The notes under the pieces were generated by a model. The model made no database searches. It saw only the letters and a program-made list of their open reading frames with translations, and was not told the origin of the DNA. DNA of 64,000 bases. Origin: Daphnia carinata. Its lineage: Eukaryota > Arthropoda > Branchiopoda > Diplostraca > Daphniidae. Every line of letters begins with the position of its first letter. Position 1 is the stretch's first letter. The DNA is taken from contig NC_081336.1 of assembly GCF_022539665.2 (NCBI RefSeq), forward strand, positions 1,116,001-1,180,000, read 5' to 3'. Shown one piece after another: positions 34,798-50,088 of this stretch. A program made the translations under genes and the position numbers.

Positions 34798-34867
34798 GTG
34801 ACTGTAGCTCAATGGTTGAGCATCGGCGAGCAATGCCGAATATCAGGGTTCGACACCTAATAGTTAC
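34798..34867 (+). pseudogene. tRNA-like sequence 11
   Basis: The acceptor ends GTGACTG/TAGTTAC pair over seven positions with wobble, and the A box TAGCTCAATGG is intact. The anticodon stem is TCGGC/GCCGA with loop GAGCAAT (A at position 33). The B box is changed to GGTTCGACACC. Close relative of tRNA-like 1, which is inverted about 2.1 kb away. Confidence 0.55.
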
Positions 34868-35190
34868 TGAACATGAAAAATATAATCACTGACAGTTACA
34901 TCAAAACGGATTGCAGTCCATTACCAATATGAAACATAAATCGATTATTTCAATGTGAACGGTGATTAATAATAGAATAATCGTTACGAAATTAGTACCT
35001 AAAACTCTTATCAACGTAGATTGCGACCACATATACGAGAACAGATTACAAAAATGTTTAAGAAGAAGAAATGTGACAACAAGCATATTCAAAAATATGC
35101 AAACACGAAGTCAATAAAGATTACAAGTTTTTCAAAAATTTTGTTTAAAAAAGTTTTTTATTGACAATTCTCTGCACAATACAATTAATT

Positions 35191-35510
35191 TGCAACTTTA
35201 AAAAGGCACAATAGCCCTTTCAAAAGTTGCCGTCAACCCAGGCAGGGGGAGACACTGCCTTGTTGACCCACCGGGGAGATTACCCGGTGATTGGCTAAGA
35301 GAAGCCGGAAGAAGAGCTGAAGATTTGGAACATTTTTACAGGAGCGATTAACCTTTAATTCGGATTTGCGGATAGCCACGTAGCCCTCCGTGAACACATC
35401 ATCGGACTAAGCGGACCCCCACGTCCCCTTTCCGGCCAGAGCCCTCCAAACCTCGGTATATGTTGTTTTTATATATACCGTACAGTAGGGGCATGACCCC
35501 CTACGGGCTT
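35191..35510. repeat. GC-richer element with five short hairpins
   Basis: Inside AT-rich DNA lies a 320-nt block with consecutive inverted repeats. These are 35192-35230 (GCAACTTT...AAAGTTGC type arms), 35233-35266 (TCAAC...GTTGA enclosing AGGCAG...CTGCCT), 35270-35288 (ACCGGG...CCCGGT), 35454-35480 (CGGTATAT...ATATACCG) and 35485-35504 (GTAGGGG...CCCCTAC). No open frame spans it. It may be a structured RNA or part of a mobile element. I recognise no known family. Confidence 0.5.
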
Positions 35511-35530
35511 ATTATGAGTCAAGGGGAAAC

Positions 35531-38500
35531 GGGGCTACGGAAAGGAAGGGAGCCCAGATATGCACTTCAATTTTTTAAATATTAAATACCATTTTAAAAT
35601 GAGGATGTGAATAAAGTATGGAAATTCCATGTAGTGTATCCAATCATAATACTTTATTCAGGACCTTGCCCCAAACAAGGAACCTTTTCAGATCAAGCTT
35701 TATTATTTGTCTATAATAAGACAGTAAAACTCCATTAAGCATAAAAACTTTTGATTCATATATATATTTCATACCTTATATGATTCATAAGTTGATTGCT
35801 TAGCATATTTTTCTGAGAGAATCTTCGGAAGAGACACTGCAAATCATAACATACCTAATATATACCTCAACTTGGAATGTTATTGACAAATCATGAAAAT
35901 TGACACTTTTGCTGCCAACCTTTCTTACATCTGGGATGGCTAGCCACAATGAGAATCTTTTCAAATTCACGACAACCATTCAGCTAGGAAAAGAAAGAAA
36001 ATGTGTTGCAATAAAACATTTTTGCTGATTAATTTTATGTTTAGCTCACATAAGAGTGTTTTAGTAGAGAAATACTGGCATGGGAAATGAAAGCAGTATC
36101 TGGCCATTTTACAGTAGAGCAACGTGGTTGAGCACAATAATTCTTGAAAACTGAATGGATTTAAAAAATTTGTTTGGTTAATGTTGAAGTATAGGTTAAA
36201 TTCAACATGGAACTGTCAATTCACGGCTTACTTGGCATTGAAAGAGAGCACTTTGGTATTTCTGTCACAAGTGTTCCATCTTTTTCCTAGTGAAACATAA
36301 AATGAAGTATTTCCCATTGAACACTCTTAGAGAAAATGAATGTAGCCTTTTTACAATTTATTAAACTGTTGATATTACGAATCTGAATAAAACAACGGAA
36401 CTCATCACTATCAATTAAGATATCCAAACAATATGCCTCAAAAGTTTTAACCTTTGTTGTACACCAACCTTTAGGTTCCTTGTCTTACACTGCTTGGTAC
36501 ATACCAAAAGGAATAGTGAATGCTAATTGACGGTAATTAGTTATTTAATTAACGAAACGTAACAACATAAGAAAGTTCGGACTGCTGTCTGCCAAAACCC
36601 AGGAGAGGAAATTAGATCTACATTGTTGCCAGTTTACTCTTTCCCCTTCTTCTGCGCCATGGGAAACCCAAATCCAAACAGAAATTCGCCACTCGCGTGA
36701 AATTGCGTGGTTATTGATGAGTTATTGACTTTTTTAATCATTGCCTGAAAATCAATAAAAAAAATTCAAGAACTCTTGCATCTATGCCAGAATCAGAATG
36801 CCAAGGACAGTACTCCAACAGCGGTAGGCAAAGCACAGATGACAAAAAAAAAGTCCATTACCTTTTATCGACTTACGTTTAATCCATTTGTTATGTTTGC
36901 AATACATTCTTTACCTCGGGTTTCATTGCCTGCATTGAAATGTACGCTGACGGCACAACTATCCTCACGAATTAACTGAAAACTTATCTCTCCTGTCTTC
37001 TGCGTAATACGTGCAGACTTTCTTCCTCTGGCTTCCGCTGGACCTGTCATATAGTAGTCTCTTGCAACTGGGCATCAGCCTTCAGTATTCGTTAACACCG
37101 TTCCCATGCGCCTTTTCCAAAGAAACCTCCCTGGGAGTTCACCCTAGAATGAAAATACTATTAAACACAAAAAGCAAAAGCTTGTCGTTCTTAAACCGAT
37201 CTTTCACTAATGGACAGGGAGTAAACGGCCCATATCTAGTTCGTGAGAAACGTCCAAACTTTTGAAATGTCAGACAGCCAACAAGATGTAAATCAATAAT
37301 AGGAAAACAAGTCTATCTACAACATACTGTTCCTTTTTATCCGGTACCGATGAGTTACATCCATCTTTGACAAAATACTGTTTGATCAATGTCGTTATCG
37401 CGTCTCAGCGGTCGTTTTCATCACAGGCCAATGTAAAATGTAAACAGCACCAGAGCACTAACTTAAAAGCTCTTACGTTTCCAAGTTCAAACTTTGCAGA
37501 GGCGATTTAGCTACAGCATGACTAACGTAAACCTGTAACAAAAAACAAAACATAGTTAAGTTTTCGGCATAAGATGAGAGTATTTCGTTACAAAAATAAG
37601 CCGTGCCAATTGACATGGTAGTGTAACTGAGAACCGTTCGGCGGATTGATAGTATGGACACTTTACATTTTTTTATGCGGGGTGTTTCCAGTACACAATT
37701 TTTCTGTGTAAATTACCAATACGTCTACGTCCTGGAAATCGATTATGCTGCCAAGAGTTTTCAGCATTTCCTGCATTGAAGGTGATGTACTCCACAAACA
37801 CTTATTTTTACGCATCAAATATTCCATACAAAATAAGGGGGAAAAATGCAATAAGTTTTAAAAACAGTCAAATAAAAACCAGCACTTCTCATTTTATACG
37901 CCTATAAAAAAAGAATTTAGTAGTGTTCTTACTATGATGGCTTACATTCATGCAAATGAAACTAACAATCTTCATGTGGCAATTGAAAAAATATGATTAA
38001 AAAAAATGGTAGACAGTGTAGCACCATTATGTTAAACACTGTACCTCGTTGGCAATGAAAACTCCTTGAAGTAGAAACACCAAATGAACGGCATGAAGCA
38101 AATTTTAATGGCCTGTCGCTTCCTATTTCCTTCATGGATGAATTAAGTGACAGGGCATAACCGCCGATATAAGGGCTGTGAAAGTAATCAACGGTATTGC
38201 CACAGCAGATCCAACTACGAAAGGCAATTCAGTGGACAACGTACCCCAAGTTTTCGACTGGACCAAACATCCGGATTAAGTCAATCGAGAACTATTGGGC
38301 GCTACGTGTCACTTGACAGCGAGCCACGGAACCTGTAAATCTACAATTACTAGTTACGCGGATGATTTTTGATACCGAAGTTCCGAACTGGGCAATTCAA
38401 AAGTGGTTTGCCAGCTATCGGGAAATGAGGATTACTCCCGTTTGTAACACAACAAGTGCGAATCGTGAAGGTCTGCACAAATAACACGAGGATTAATGTT

Positions 38501-38899
38501 TCATAAAAGTTATCGGATCATATTTGCTGTTGATCGCATAGACTTACCAGGCTTTCATAAAGAACTCGTTACTGCTTTCTATGGTTCAGTACGCGCATAT
38601 CCGGTTTGTCTCTATAGGGAAGCTATCCAGCGGAAAAATCGGTTAGTCGTCATCGTAACGGCCCAGCCTCTTATCGATTCGACCTATAACTTGCTCTTTT
38701 TTGGTAGTCCAGTGAAGGAGACTATCGCATTTGGTGGACGTAAGGTCTAGTGGTACAAGGTCTTTTAGTTCACGTGGCATTCCAACTTTTACGCTTGCTG
38801 GTGAAAGCTCGTGAACGCAAATTTGTTAATTTCGAGAGCCATTGTGAAATCGCAAATAATCTTTGTGTTAAACAAAAAAAATATATATAAATCAACCAA
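35531..38899. other. Intergenic DNA upstream of Pvr-like copy 2
   Basis: About 3.4 kb without a recognisable gene. Short minus-strand stretches around 37490-37850 have exon-like borders (for example a frame containing QVYVSHAVAKSPLQSLNLET after an acceptor near 37535), but I cannot join them into a gene or name a family. They may be remnants of a decayed gene. The promoter of the receptor gene should be just before 38900. Confidence 0.4.
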
Positions 38900-42621
<3,722 letters not shown>

Positions 42622-44499
42622 CAAATTTTAAGTATGTCACATGGATTCCAATGTAAGCTAGACAAGCCCTGCCTTTTGTCTGTCGAATTTTCTAAAAACC
42701 TGGTGGGGATTTATCTCTAGAACTTAACAAAGAAAATTTTACTTGCGCTCATCAAGGAAATTACTGTTATGGGAACATAGCTGGTGGTTTACAGGGGGAC
42801 ACGTTCACGTTTTTGTTTTCAGTCGTCATTTTCTACACCGCACCAAAAATCAAACATTCGAATTCTTATAACGTTTGCTTGGAAACAAATAGTATGTTTA
42901 TCATCTCTCGTTTAGCTAATTTAGTTCATCAACACTAATCGCAGAAGCGGATACATTTGTACACCTTGTGCGAACCGACTTGTTTTCGTGGCTCTTAATG
43001 TTAACATTTTCCTTATCTCCTCTGCAATGGCCATGACTGACATAAAAAACTTTAATATTTATATTTCTTAAAATTTAACAAAAGACTTCATTCAGTCGAA
43101 TAGATTAGACAATAAGAGCAACAAATACCTCATCCTATCTAAACATTACATTTCCAGCAGGCAGTATAATGCCTCATTATACATTTAATTCTTAAATTAA
43201 AGTAAGTTGACATTCCAAAAACATCCTACCTTCCAATTAGGGCCAAGTAACATCTGAATTGCTATGTTGAAACCTTGATGAAAGTTTTGAGTACGGTTCC
43301 ATTCTAACAGAGGTAATGCCTTTTCTGTTTTCTGAGTACAACGGTAAAATAAATCAGCTATGGTACAATAGTGGCAAGTTTTAAGTCATCTGTGGTGTTT
43401 CGGGGAAATAAAAATTGTGGAACATGAGCATGCTTTACTTTTCCATAAATTTTACTTGCATAAAACATCCAGATCTCTTCCTATGACTGTCATTGAACTA
43501 ACACTCATTAATCAAAATTTACTCAGAGAACGTTGCTAGTTCGGTCTCCAGAAAGTCTTACGCCATTTTCGGGCAACTCGCTAACCATCTGGGCGCAAAT
43601 GAGCTATATGAAAGAAAATTCTCGAACTGTTTGCAATCGCTGGATATACAGAAAATTTTCACCGCTCAATCCAAATTCCTACTGAAAATGCTAATGTTAT
43701 TAACGTACCTAACAATTGAAAGTTGATAGAACTCCGGAGATTGGGGTGTGACACAGAATTTCATAAGTCAAACTTTGAACTGGAGACATGAAACTCGGTA
43801 ACAAACAAGGCGCCAAACAGCGTGCGGAACTTAGCAATTTCGTATGAAAGCTGAACAGCATTGCCATACTATACGCAAGATCGCTTAATATAATTTTTTC
43901 TTCCTCCGTTAATCACTCCTTGCAGACCGTGTGGTTATTCGTAAGCTACAAACCCTCATTTTTCAAGAAAACTACCGTCATGAACCGTATATGATGAAAA
44001 AGTTGATTCAGGTATAGAAATATGCCCAGTTATACAAAGGATCCAAGTAAATAATTTTGATTGACTCACTTGGTTTGCAATAGTTTTAACCAAAAAGCTG
44101 ATGACTCACGAAAACCCACCTGCATACATTTCGTATACTTCAGCAGGGAATATAATCGTCGAAGTCAGTTTCAACTTCAACTCCTACATGAAATGTGGTC
44201 GAAATTCAACCCAATGTTGCATTACTTTCATACGGTGGGTGATTCACAATATTCTTTTACAAAATCTATGCCCATTTTTCTGTTACAGATTGCCATGTCT
44301 CAAACAATAGCTTTTCATTGTGAACTGAAGTGACAAACTTGACAAGACTGATTATTCCAGCGTTCATGAACTAGATGAATATAAAATGTTTTACAAAAAT
44401 GTGTTTGTCACATGAAGATGTTGATTTAATCCTTTATTTGTGTTGCTTACTGCAATTTTATCTACAAACAAAATCTGAACTGGGGTGGAGAATTCATGT
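42622..44499. other. Intergenic DNA between Pvr-like copy 2 and ATP synthase subunit g
   Basis: 1.9 kb between two convergent 3' ends. It is AT-rich with no recognisable coding frame, repeat or RNA gene. Confidence 0.5.
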
Positions 44500-45150
44500 T
44501 CAAACTTTGTATCCAACAATGCTTCCTTTGCCAATGCACTCTCCAACAAAGAACCAGAAAGCAATTTCAGCTGTGATCAGAGTGTTCAGCCAAGCATCCT
44601 GTGATTTAAATGAAAAAAAACTTAGACAATGTTCATCTCAATCGAATTTTGTCTTGGGTTGTTCAAATACCTTCACTGGAACTTGCTTCCATTTGCCAGT
44701 TTTGGCAGATTTGACAAGGCTTTGAAGACCTGACGTGATTTTTGGAATATCAGTTGGGGTAGGGGGGGCCAATTCAACTCGAGCATAATGCCAGAAGGTG
44801 TTCAGCTTTGGAGTTGAGTAATCGACAACACCTGAAAAAATTTACAAACAAGAGTTCATTCTTTAATTCAAAAAGTTAATTAAAAATAACACAAACACGG
44901 ATATCAGGAAACGCAAATTTAGGCACTAAGAAGATCAGTATTTTTTTTTTTTTTTTTGCTTGGATCGAAACACGAAACCAAACGGGTGAAACGGATACCA
45001 AACCAGATGAGTTAAAAGACGAACTTAGTTTGTTCCACAAATGGATGCCATTCTGAACCTTTTTACTGAAAACAATATAGAACACGTAAATATATTACCC
45101 TTGATCAGTCCTGGGGCTTTCGCGGCTAAACCAGTCAGAGCCTTTGCCAT
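44500..45150 (-). CDS. ATPsynG: Mitochondrial ATP synthase subunit g
   Basis: Small membrane subunit of the F1Fo ATP synthase in the inner mitochondrial membrane, involved in dimerisation (family knowledge). Exons: 45150-45099, 44831-44671, 44598-44500, totalling 312 nt in phase, 103 aa, the usual length. Motifs: MAKALTGLAAKAPGLIKG, then YSTPKLNTFWHYARVELAPP, KSAKTGKWKQ, and the C-terminal helix TAEIAFWFFVGECIGKGSIV. An in-frame ATG at 45213 exists, but the chosen start gives the family's short N terminus. There is no cleavable presequence, as in other subunit g proteins. Confidence 0.95.
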
Positions 45151-45840
45151 TTTTCTTAAGTTAATTGGTGAAATCTGCACCGGCTCAAACAAGAGTTCCC
45201 AAGATGGACGCACGCAAGACTTCCAACTGGTGGAGAAAAAGTGAACTAAGGGAAGAAGTCAGCTGATATTTCTAAACAGTATCTTTACGGTTAATATTAA
45301 ATACAATGCGTCGTAAGTTTATGAAATTTCACGTACTTGCTATTTTTTAAAATTAGAATCTTGCTTTTCTAGTTGATTAGCGCTTTCTTTTTCATTAGTT
45401 TAGTTAAACGCTTAAGACTGTCTTCCCGTCAGTGCTGCCACCAAACGATAACTGCATCTGGGAGAGCGGTTCATTCGAAGATTGCTGTAACGTTCTTCCA
45501 TTTTTACTGAACGAGTACTGCACAGTTCAATATATAAGTTTTGAACGAAAGATTAATGTGTTATTTATTCCGAATTTCTGTAGACATTCATAATAAATTT
45601 TTCTATTATTATTCTTGTATTATTATAATTTTTTTAACATTTCATTGCTTGATTTCAAATTTTAAAGTACGAAAAAGTACGATACCTAGCTTTTGGAAAT
45701 CAATAACTGTTATTTGAGGAAACTTCTGTATTTCATTTGATAATTAGAACTCAAAAATGAATAACAAAATAAGCTTGGCAATGAAATACAACGCCAGAAT
45801 GATGGAAAATGCTCGTCGAATGTAACGGGTACAACACTGC
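45151..45840. other. Upstream region of ATP synthase subunit g and 3' flank of the nuclear receptor
   Basis: 690 nt containing the subunit g promoter and 5' UTR next to 45150 and the 3' UTR of the nuclear receptor near 45840. AT-rich, no coding frame recognised. Confidence 0.45.
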
Positions 45841-47271
45841 TCAATCGTCTTCTTCGAAAAGGTGCAGAAAGGACAACGGAAGGGTCACGACATGTTCGAT
45901 GAGCAAATAGATGGCTAACTTATCAGTCTGGGCACGGACAGAGATTCCCAATAGGGGTGGAGAACGTGCCATTAAGGTTTTCAGCCATCGTAGTTCGTCT
46001 GTACCATGGGGTCCATTCTTGGCGTATGACATGGCCACATTCATAACTGATTCTTGAAACACTTCAACACCCTCCGGTTCTTTTAGATCAGGTCTAGACG
46101 ACTGTTTTAGTATGTTAAATAATGTGTGTTTGCTTTTCAAAAATAGAACAATACCTGAAGGATCCAGGTAGCAATTAAGATGGCAGCTTCAGTTTCATCC
46201 AACTTTAGGTCAGCTATGCGTTGCGCATAGCTGAAAAGTGGCGATAGCATTCCGAGCTCAGGTTGAGCTAGTACATCCGATCGAGTGAGCAGTTGTTCAC
46301 CTCGCAAAGGAAAGCCCTGCCGAACCACATCGAACCTTAAGGCCGTTCTCAGGCAGAGAACTTCGATGCACGATCCTAGTAATAGGCAAATCTGGTCGTC
46401 TGTCGTAAACTTGAATAAGGCAAATAAATTGAAATTTGTTTTACATAAGTAACACAGGTAACTTTACAACTTACAGTGTTGAATCCAGCAAGCGCTTTGG
46501 CAAACGTTATCACCTTGCCTATGGTCGGTGTTAGCATGTCAGCCATATGAAGTGCAGCAAGGCAATTGATTTCAGTCGCGTGATTGAGGGAGTTGCTCTA
46601 AGAAAATGATGCTGGCCTTTAGTAAAACAGGATTGTCAAATGCACGTTTTCTAACACATTACTCGACTCGGACCGTTTCGTGTGAAAGTCTCCCGATAAG
46701 CTCGAACAATGGGGTTGAGCAGGTCGGTAATAGTATCAGGCATCGTGGGTTTAACTATCCGTCTTCTGGCAGATGACACCTTCAGGACTGGTATGACATT
46801 GCTTTCTTTCGCTAAACATTTCACTTTTTGACCTGATGGTACGTACATATGCGTCGAGTTTGAAACCATTCCCATGGCGATACATTTATCGTAACGACAT
46901 TTCTGGCATTGGGTACGTGAAAATTTGTCGACTATACAATTGTTTCCCCAATCGCACGTATAGGTTCCTTTTTTTGAGAGACTTCGACGGAAAAAGCCCT
47001 GGAACAAAGTTTTGTCGTTATTCAGATTATTCTATCTTCATCCAGATTTACACCATCTGGCAATACCTTGCAGCCTTCACAAGTCCAACATTTGTAATGG
47101 CAACCGGTGGCATGGTCACCGCAAACGACGCACGGTTTCTCGATTTTTTCCTTAGTGTAACATCTGGTAAAGCTTTCTTCTTTCTTTTCAAACATTTTTT
47201 CACTACAAAGCAATGTTTCATCTTCGACATCCAATTTTTGGGCAAGCTCCTGGATAATGGAGTCAAACGGC
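45841..47271 (-). CDS. Thyroid-hormone-receptor-like nuclear receptor (NR1A type), first exon not found
   Basis: Ligand-regulated transcription factor of the nuclear receptor family. Exons: 47271-47067, 46998-46663, 46597-46475, 46409-46155, 46101-45841, phases consistent, 392 aa from the first visible complete codon. The DNA-binding domain begins [21 protein letters not shown] and continues [20 protein letters not shown] to [14 protein letters not shown]. The P-box is CEGCKG. The CVVCGD...ATG.HY.C opening and the C-terminal helix-12 sequence [13 protein letters not shown] resemble vertebrate thyroid receptors (PLFLEVFED type). The middle of the ligand domain shows [10 protein letters not shown] and [20 protein letters not shown]. 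The 5' exon with the start codon is not identified: the frame upstream of 47271 has no ATG before a stop and an acceptor lies there. An HR97-group or other NR1 receptor is the alternative. Confidence 0.85.
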
Positions 47272-48300
47272 CTACACGTTGGACATAAAGGCAGGTATAG
47301 TTATCGAACGCTGAAACCACAATCATTCAGAGATCAAACAAGTCTCGACTATAGAGCAACTGTCACAGTGAATCATTTTGGGCAATTAAAAAAACTGAAA
47401 TGATCAATAAATAATGGCTTGCTTACGGAAAAGAGCGGGGCATCATTTTGTCTCGGAAGAATTCAGTTTGAAACCACGAGGAAGAAAGAAAGAAAAAACA
47501 AACAAAACAAACAAAACCTATTCCCCGACTTAACCCAAAAGTTTGTATCACGAGGCTGGTCGTATACTGAAGTCGTCTGTAACTGAATTAGTTGGAACAA
47601 ATTTCCGCTGTGGCGCTGATTACGTCATCAGCTACGTCCAGCAACGCACATTTTGCCAAAACAAAATATGGTAATAATGGAAAATTAGAAAACAAAGCTT
47701 TGAGTTCAGCACTCCGTATTCTAACTATATCTAGTAAAAGTAGCCAATGGTAAATTTCCATGAAAGAGTTTTAATCAGGAAGACAATCAAAAGTTTACCT
47801 TAATGATACCTGTCTCGACAGGGGGGCGTTTATAGAGAAACTATTGCTAATGAAATTTGTATGTGTTTTTTTGAAGTACAGTACTTAAACGTTCTTCTGT
47901 TAACAAACCCTCCATTGGTATGACAGCTCAGTATAGCATTTGTTCTTGACTCAAGTAAGCCTTGAAATTTGATGGAATTTCGATGCCAATATTAAGATTA
48001 TTGAGAATGTATTTTCCTGAGCTAGGAAGGGGACGTACAGTAATGATAGAAATTCTATCCGTTGGACAAGAATAAAAAATCATTGAATCACGTCCAAATG
48101 GTCAATGTGTAGCCCGGGTGAAAGATGTTTCTGTTGTGATATATTATTAAGCTTTTACCGTAGAATGGGAGTGAATTAGAATTGAACAAGGGAATAGGAA
48201 GAGGTAAATAGCGAAAAAATAAGGATCATTCTAAGTGATTGCGTCTGATAGAATTTTGGTTTTTTCTTCCAGCCCAACTTAACGATGTTCGAGGCATGGT
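47272..48300. other. Region between G-beta 3' end and nuclear receptor 5' part
   Basis: About 1 kb. It should contain the missing first exon and promoter of the nuclear receptor, perhaps near 47440-47480, and the 3' UTR of the G-beta gene near 48300. No exon could be proven here. Confidence 0.4.
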
Positions 48301-50088
48301 TTATCCCCAAACCCGGACTGCATTGTCCCAGGAAGACGTAGCAACGCCGATACCGCTGTCGGCCACTGAGAGGCCGGTAATTCGGTTTTCATGTCCTTGA
48401 AGGTTTCCTGTTTTTAGTGACGATCAAATCGATCGCAATTCCGTTAGTTACTTTAGTTAGTTCATCGCCTTAATGTTATTAGTACCATTATGCTCTCCTT
48501 TGAGAAGATCCCATAGGTGAACCGTCGAGTCATCCGAGCCAGCTAAAAGAATTCGGCCTGACTGGGACACGCTGCAGCAAGTCAGGCTGGAATTGGCAGT
48601 AGGAGGCCGATAAACAAATACCTGTGTGATGGTGTGATAAATTATCAAGAATCCTGATTAGATTAATAAATGAATGTTCTTCGTACTTGCTGATCGGATC
48701 GGATGTCGAAAAGGCGGGCAGTTTTATCTTCGGATGCAGACACAAACGCTTGGCCAGAAGGATGAAACTACAATTTCATTTGATTATAGCTCAAAATTAA
48801 ATGCACCATTTCTATTTGCTAAAAACTTACACAAACAGAGTTGACATCGGCTTCATGCCCAAAGAAAGTTTGCACGCATTTGAGCGTACGGACATCCCAC
48901 AATTTGATACATCGATCAACGGAGCCAGTGACGATGAGATTCAGCTCAGCTTTAAGTGACATGGAGCAAACATCACCGACGTGCGCTGGTGTTTGGTCGA
49001 GTTTCTTGCCGGCCTCCAAATCCCAGACAGTTATCATCATATCACCAGATCCAGTTACAATCTTGCTATCTATGGAATTTATACATTTAACTCAGATCAT
49101 AACCTAATGCAATCACGTTTCTCACCTTCCAAGAATCGACAGGTGGAAAGAAAACCTTCGTAACCCGCTAATTCTCTTGTGATTTTTGCCGTTCCGGAAC
49201 TATCACGATTGTTGACGTCGTAAACGGTGCACATGTTGTCCATGCCTCCGCAAGCTGTGGGAAGTTCATCAAAGAATAATCTATAGAATCAGTACCATAA
49301 ATCTGAGCAAGTCATTTACCAACGTAATTGCCCGAAGGAGCAAACACGGAACACATGACCCATGCCGATCTCAAAGGGATGACCTGGATCTTATTGCCAG
49401 TCCACGTGTCCCAGACGATCAGCTTACCATCGAGTGAACCGGACACGAGATGTCTATTGAAGGAGAAAAAAACAAATTGAAACAAACGAAAAGAAAAATC
49501 GATCCCCCTTTCCAACATCCCATCTCCGTAATGGCTATTATAGCATTCGGGGGATCAGGGTGCTAATCCTGTTTGTCATTTCAAAAGTACGTTGACCTTT
49601 TACTTATACATCTGTTACAAGGAACCTAGATGTACGGCTTCTACAAAAATAGCTCCGTTGCTTAATAAATATGGCCTGTAAAATTAGGCCATATGTTAAA
49701 AACTGATTGAGATCAACAGTATATCGGTTTTTATAGGGATTCGAAACAAGAAGAATTTATTTAATTCTAAATTACATACCTCGAATCACCGGAATAATGG
49801 CACGATGTGACTTTGTTGATGTGGCCCTTGAGCATCCGCCTGGTTGTAGCCTTGATCCTTGGCAAATCCTCGGCGCTGGACGTGGCGGCTTCCAGTGTTA
49901 TATCTGAGAAACCCTTTTGCAAGCCCTATACATTCGCGTAATTAGCAAACAAAAAGAGCGAAAAGATTTCATTTTTCGTAATCCAAGTCGATTCGCAGAT
50001 AATTGGTATGGTATACCTTGCATTGCTCTATAAGAGCCTGCAGCTCCTGTTTCAGCGCGGCCGTTTCGGGATCGTCTTTAGGTGGCAT
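48301..50088 (-). CDS. Heterotrimeric G-protein beta subunit, eye-type (Gbeta76C-like)
   Basis: Seven-bladed WD40 propeller that pairs with G-gamma at the membrane and couples receptors to effectors; in flies the Gbeta76C form serves phototransduction (family knowledge). Exons: 50088-50017, 49925-49780, 49453-49320, 49254-49126, 49069-48831, 48767-48687, 48621-48486, 48407-48301. They total 1044 nt in phase, 347 aa, near the 340-346 typical length. The N terminus [20 protein letters not shown] is a coiled-coil start like that of Gbeta76C. WD motifs include [46 protein letters not shown] and [14 protein letters not shown]. The C terminus is [11 protein letters not shown]. Sequence similarity favours the visual type over the ubiquitous Gbeta13F, but this was judged from memory. 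Confidence 0.93.

Larger units (their letters stand above)
32669..34867. repeat. Array of about eleven tRNA-like sequences in both orientations
   Basis: A 2.2-kb AT-rich stretch in which tRNA-like elements of about 70 nt recur every 100-300 nt. The clearest copies have A-box words such as TAGCTCAATGG or TGGCTCAGTGG, a five-base-pair anticodon stem, and a B-box-like GGTTCGAATCC or a decayed form of it. Two sequence families are visible. One has GAGCATCGGC...GCCGAA. The other has GTCCGGTTACGG...CAGAAG. Anticodon loops differ between otherwise similar copies. Many copies break the T-stem or lack T at position 33, so most are probably not working tRNAs. They could be decayed tRNA genes, tRNA-derived SINEs or parts of an unknown element. 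Confidence 0.7.

Noticed and set aside
32551-35510. CRISPR-like array
   Set aside because: The repeats are tRNA-like, diverged and in both orientations, with no constant repeats and spacers; the genome is eukaryotic.
38496-38750. 84-codon plus-strand frame upstream of Pvr-like copy 2
   Set aside because: No recognisable motif and no splice context; probably chance in the promoter region.
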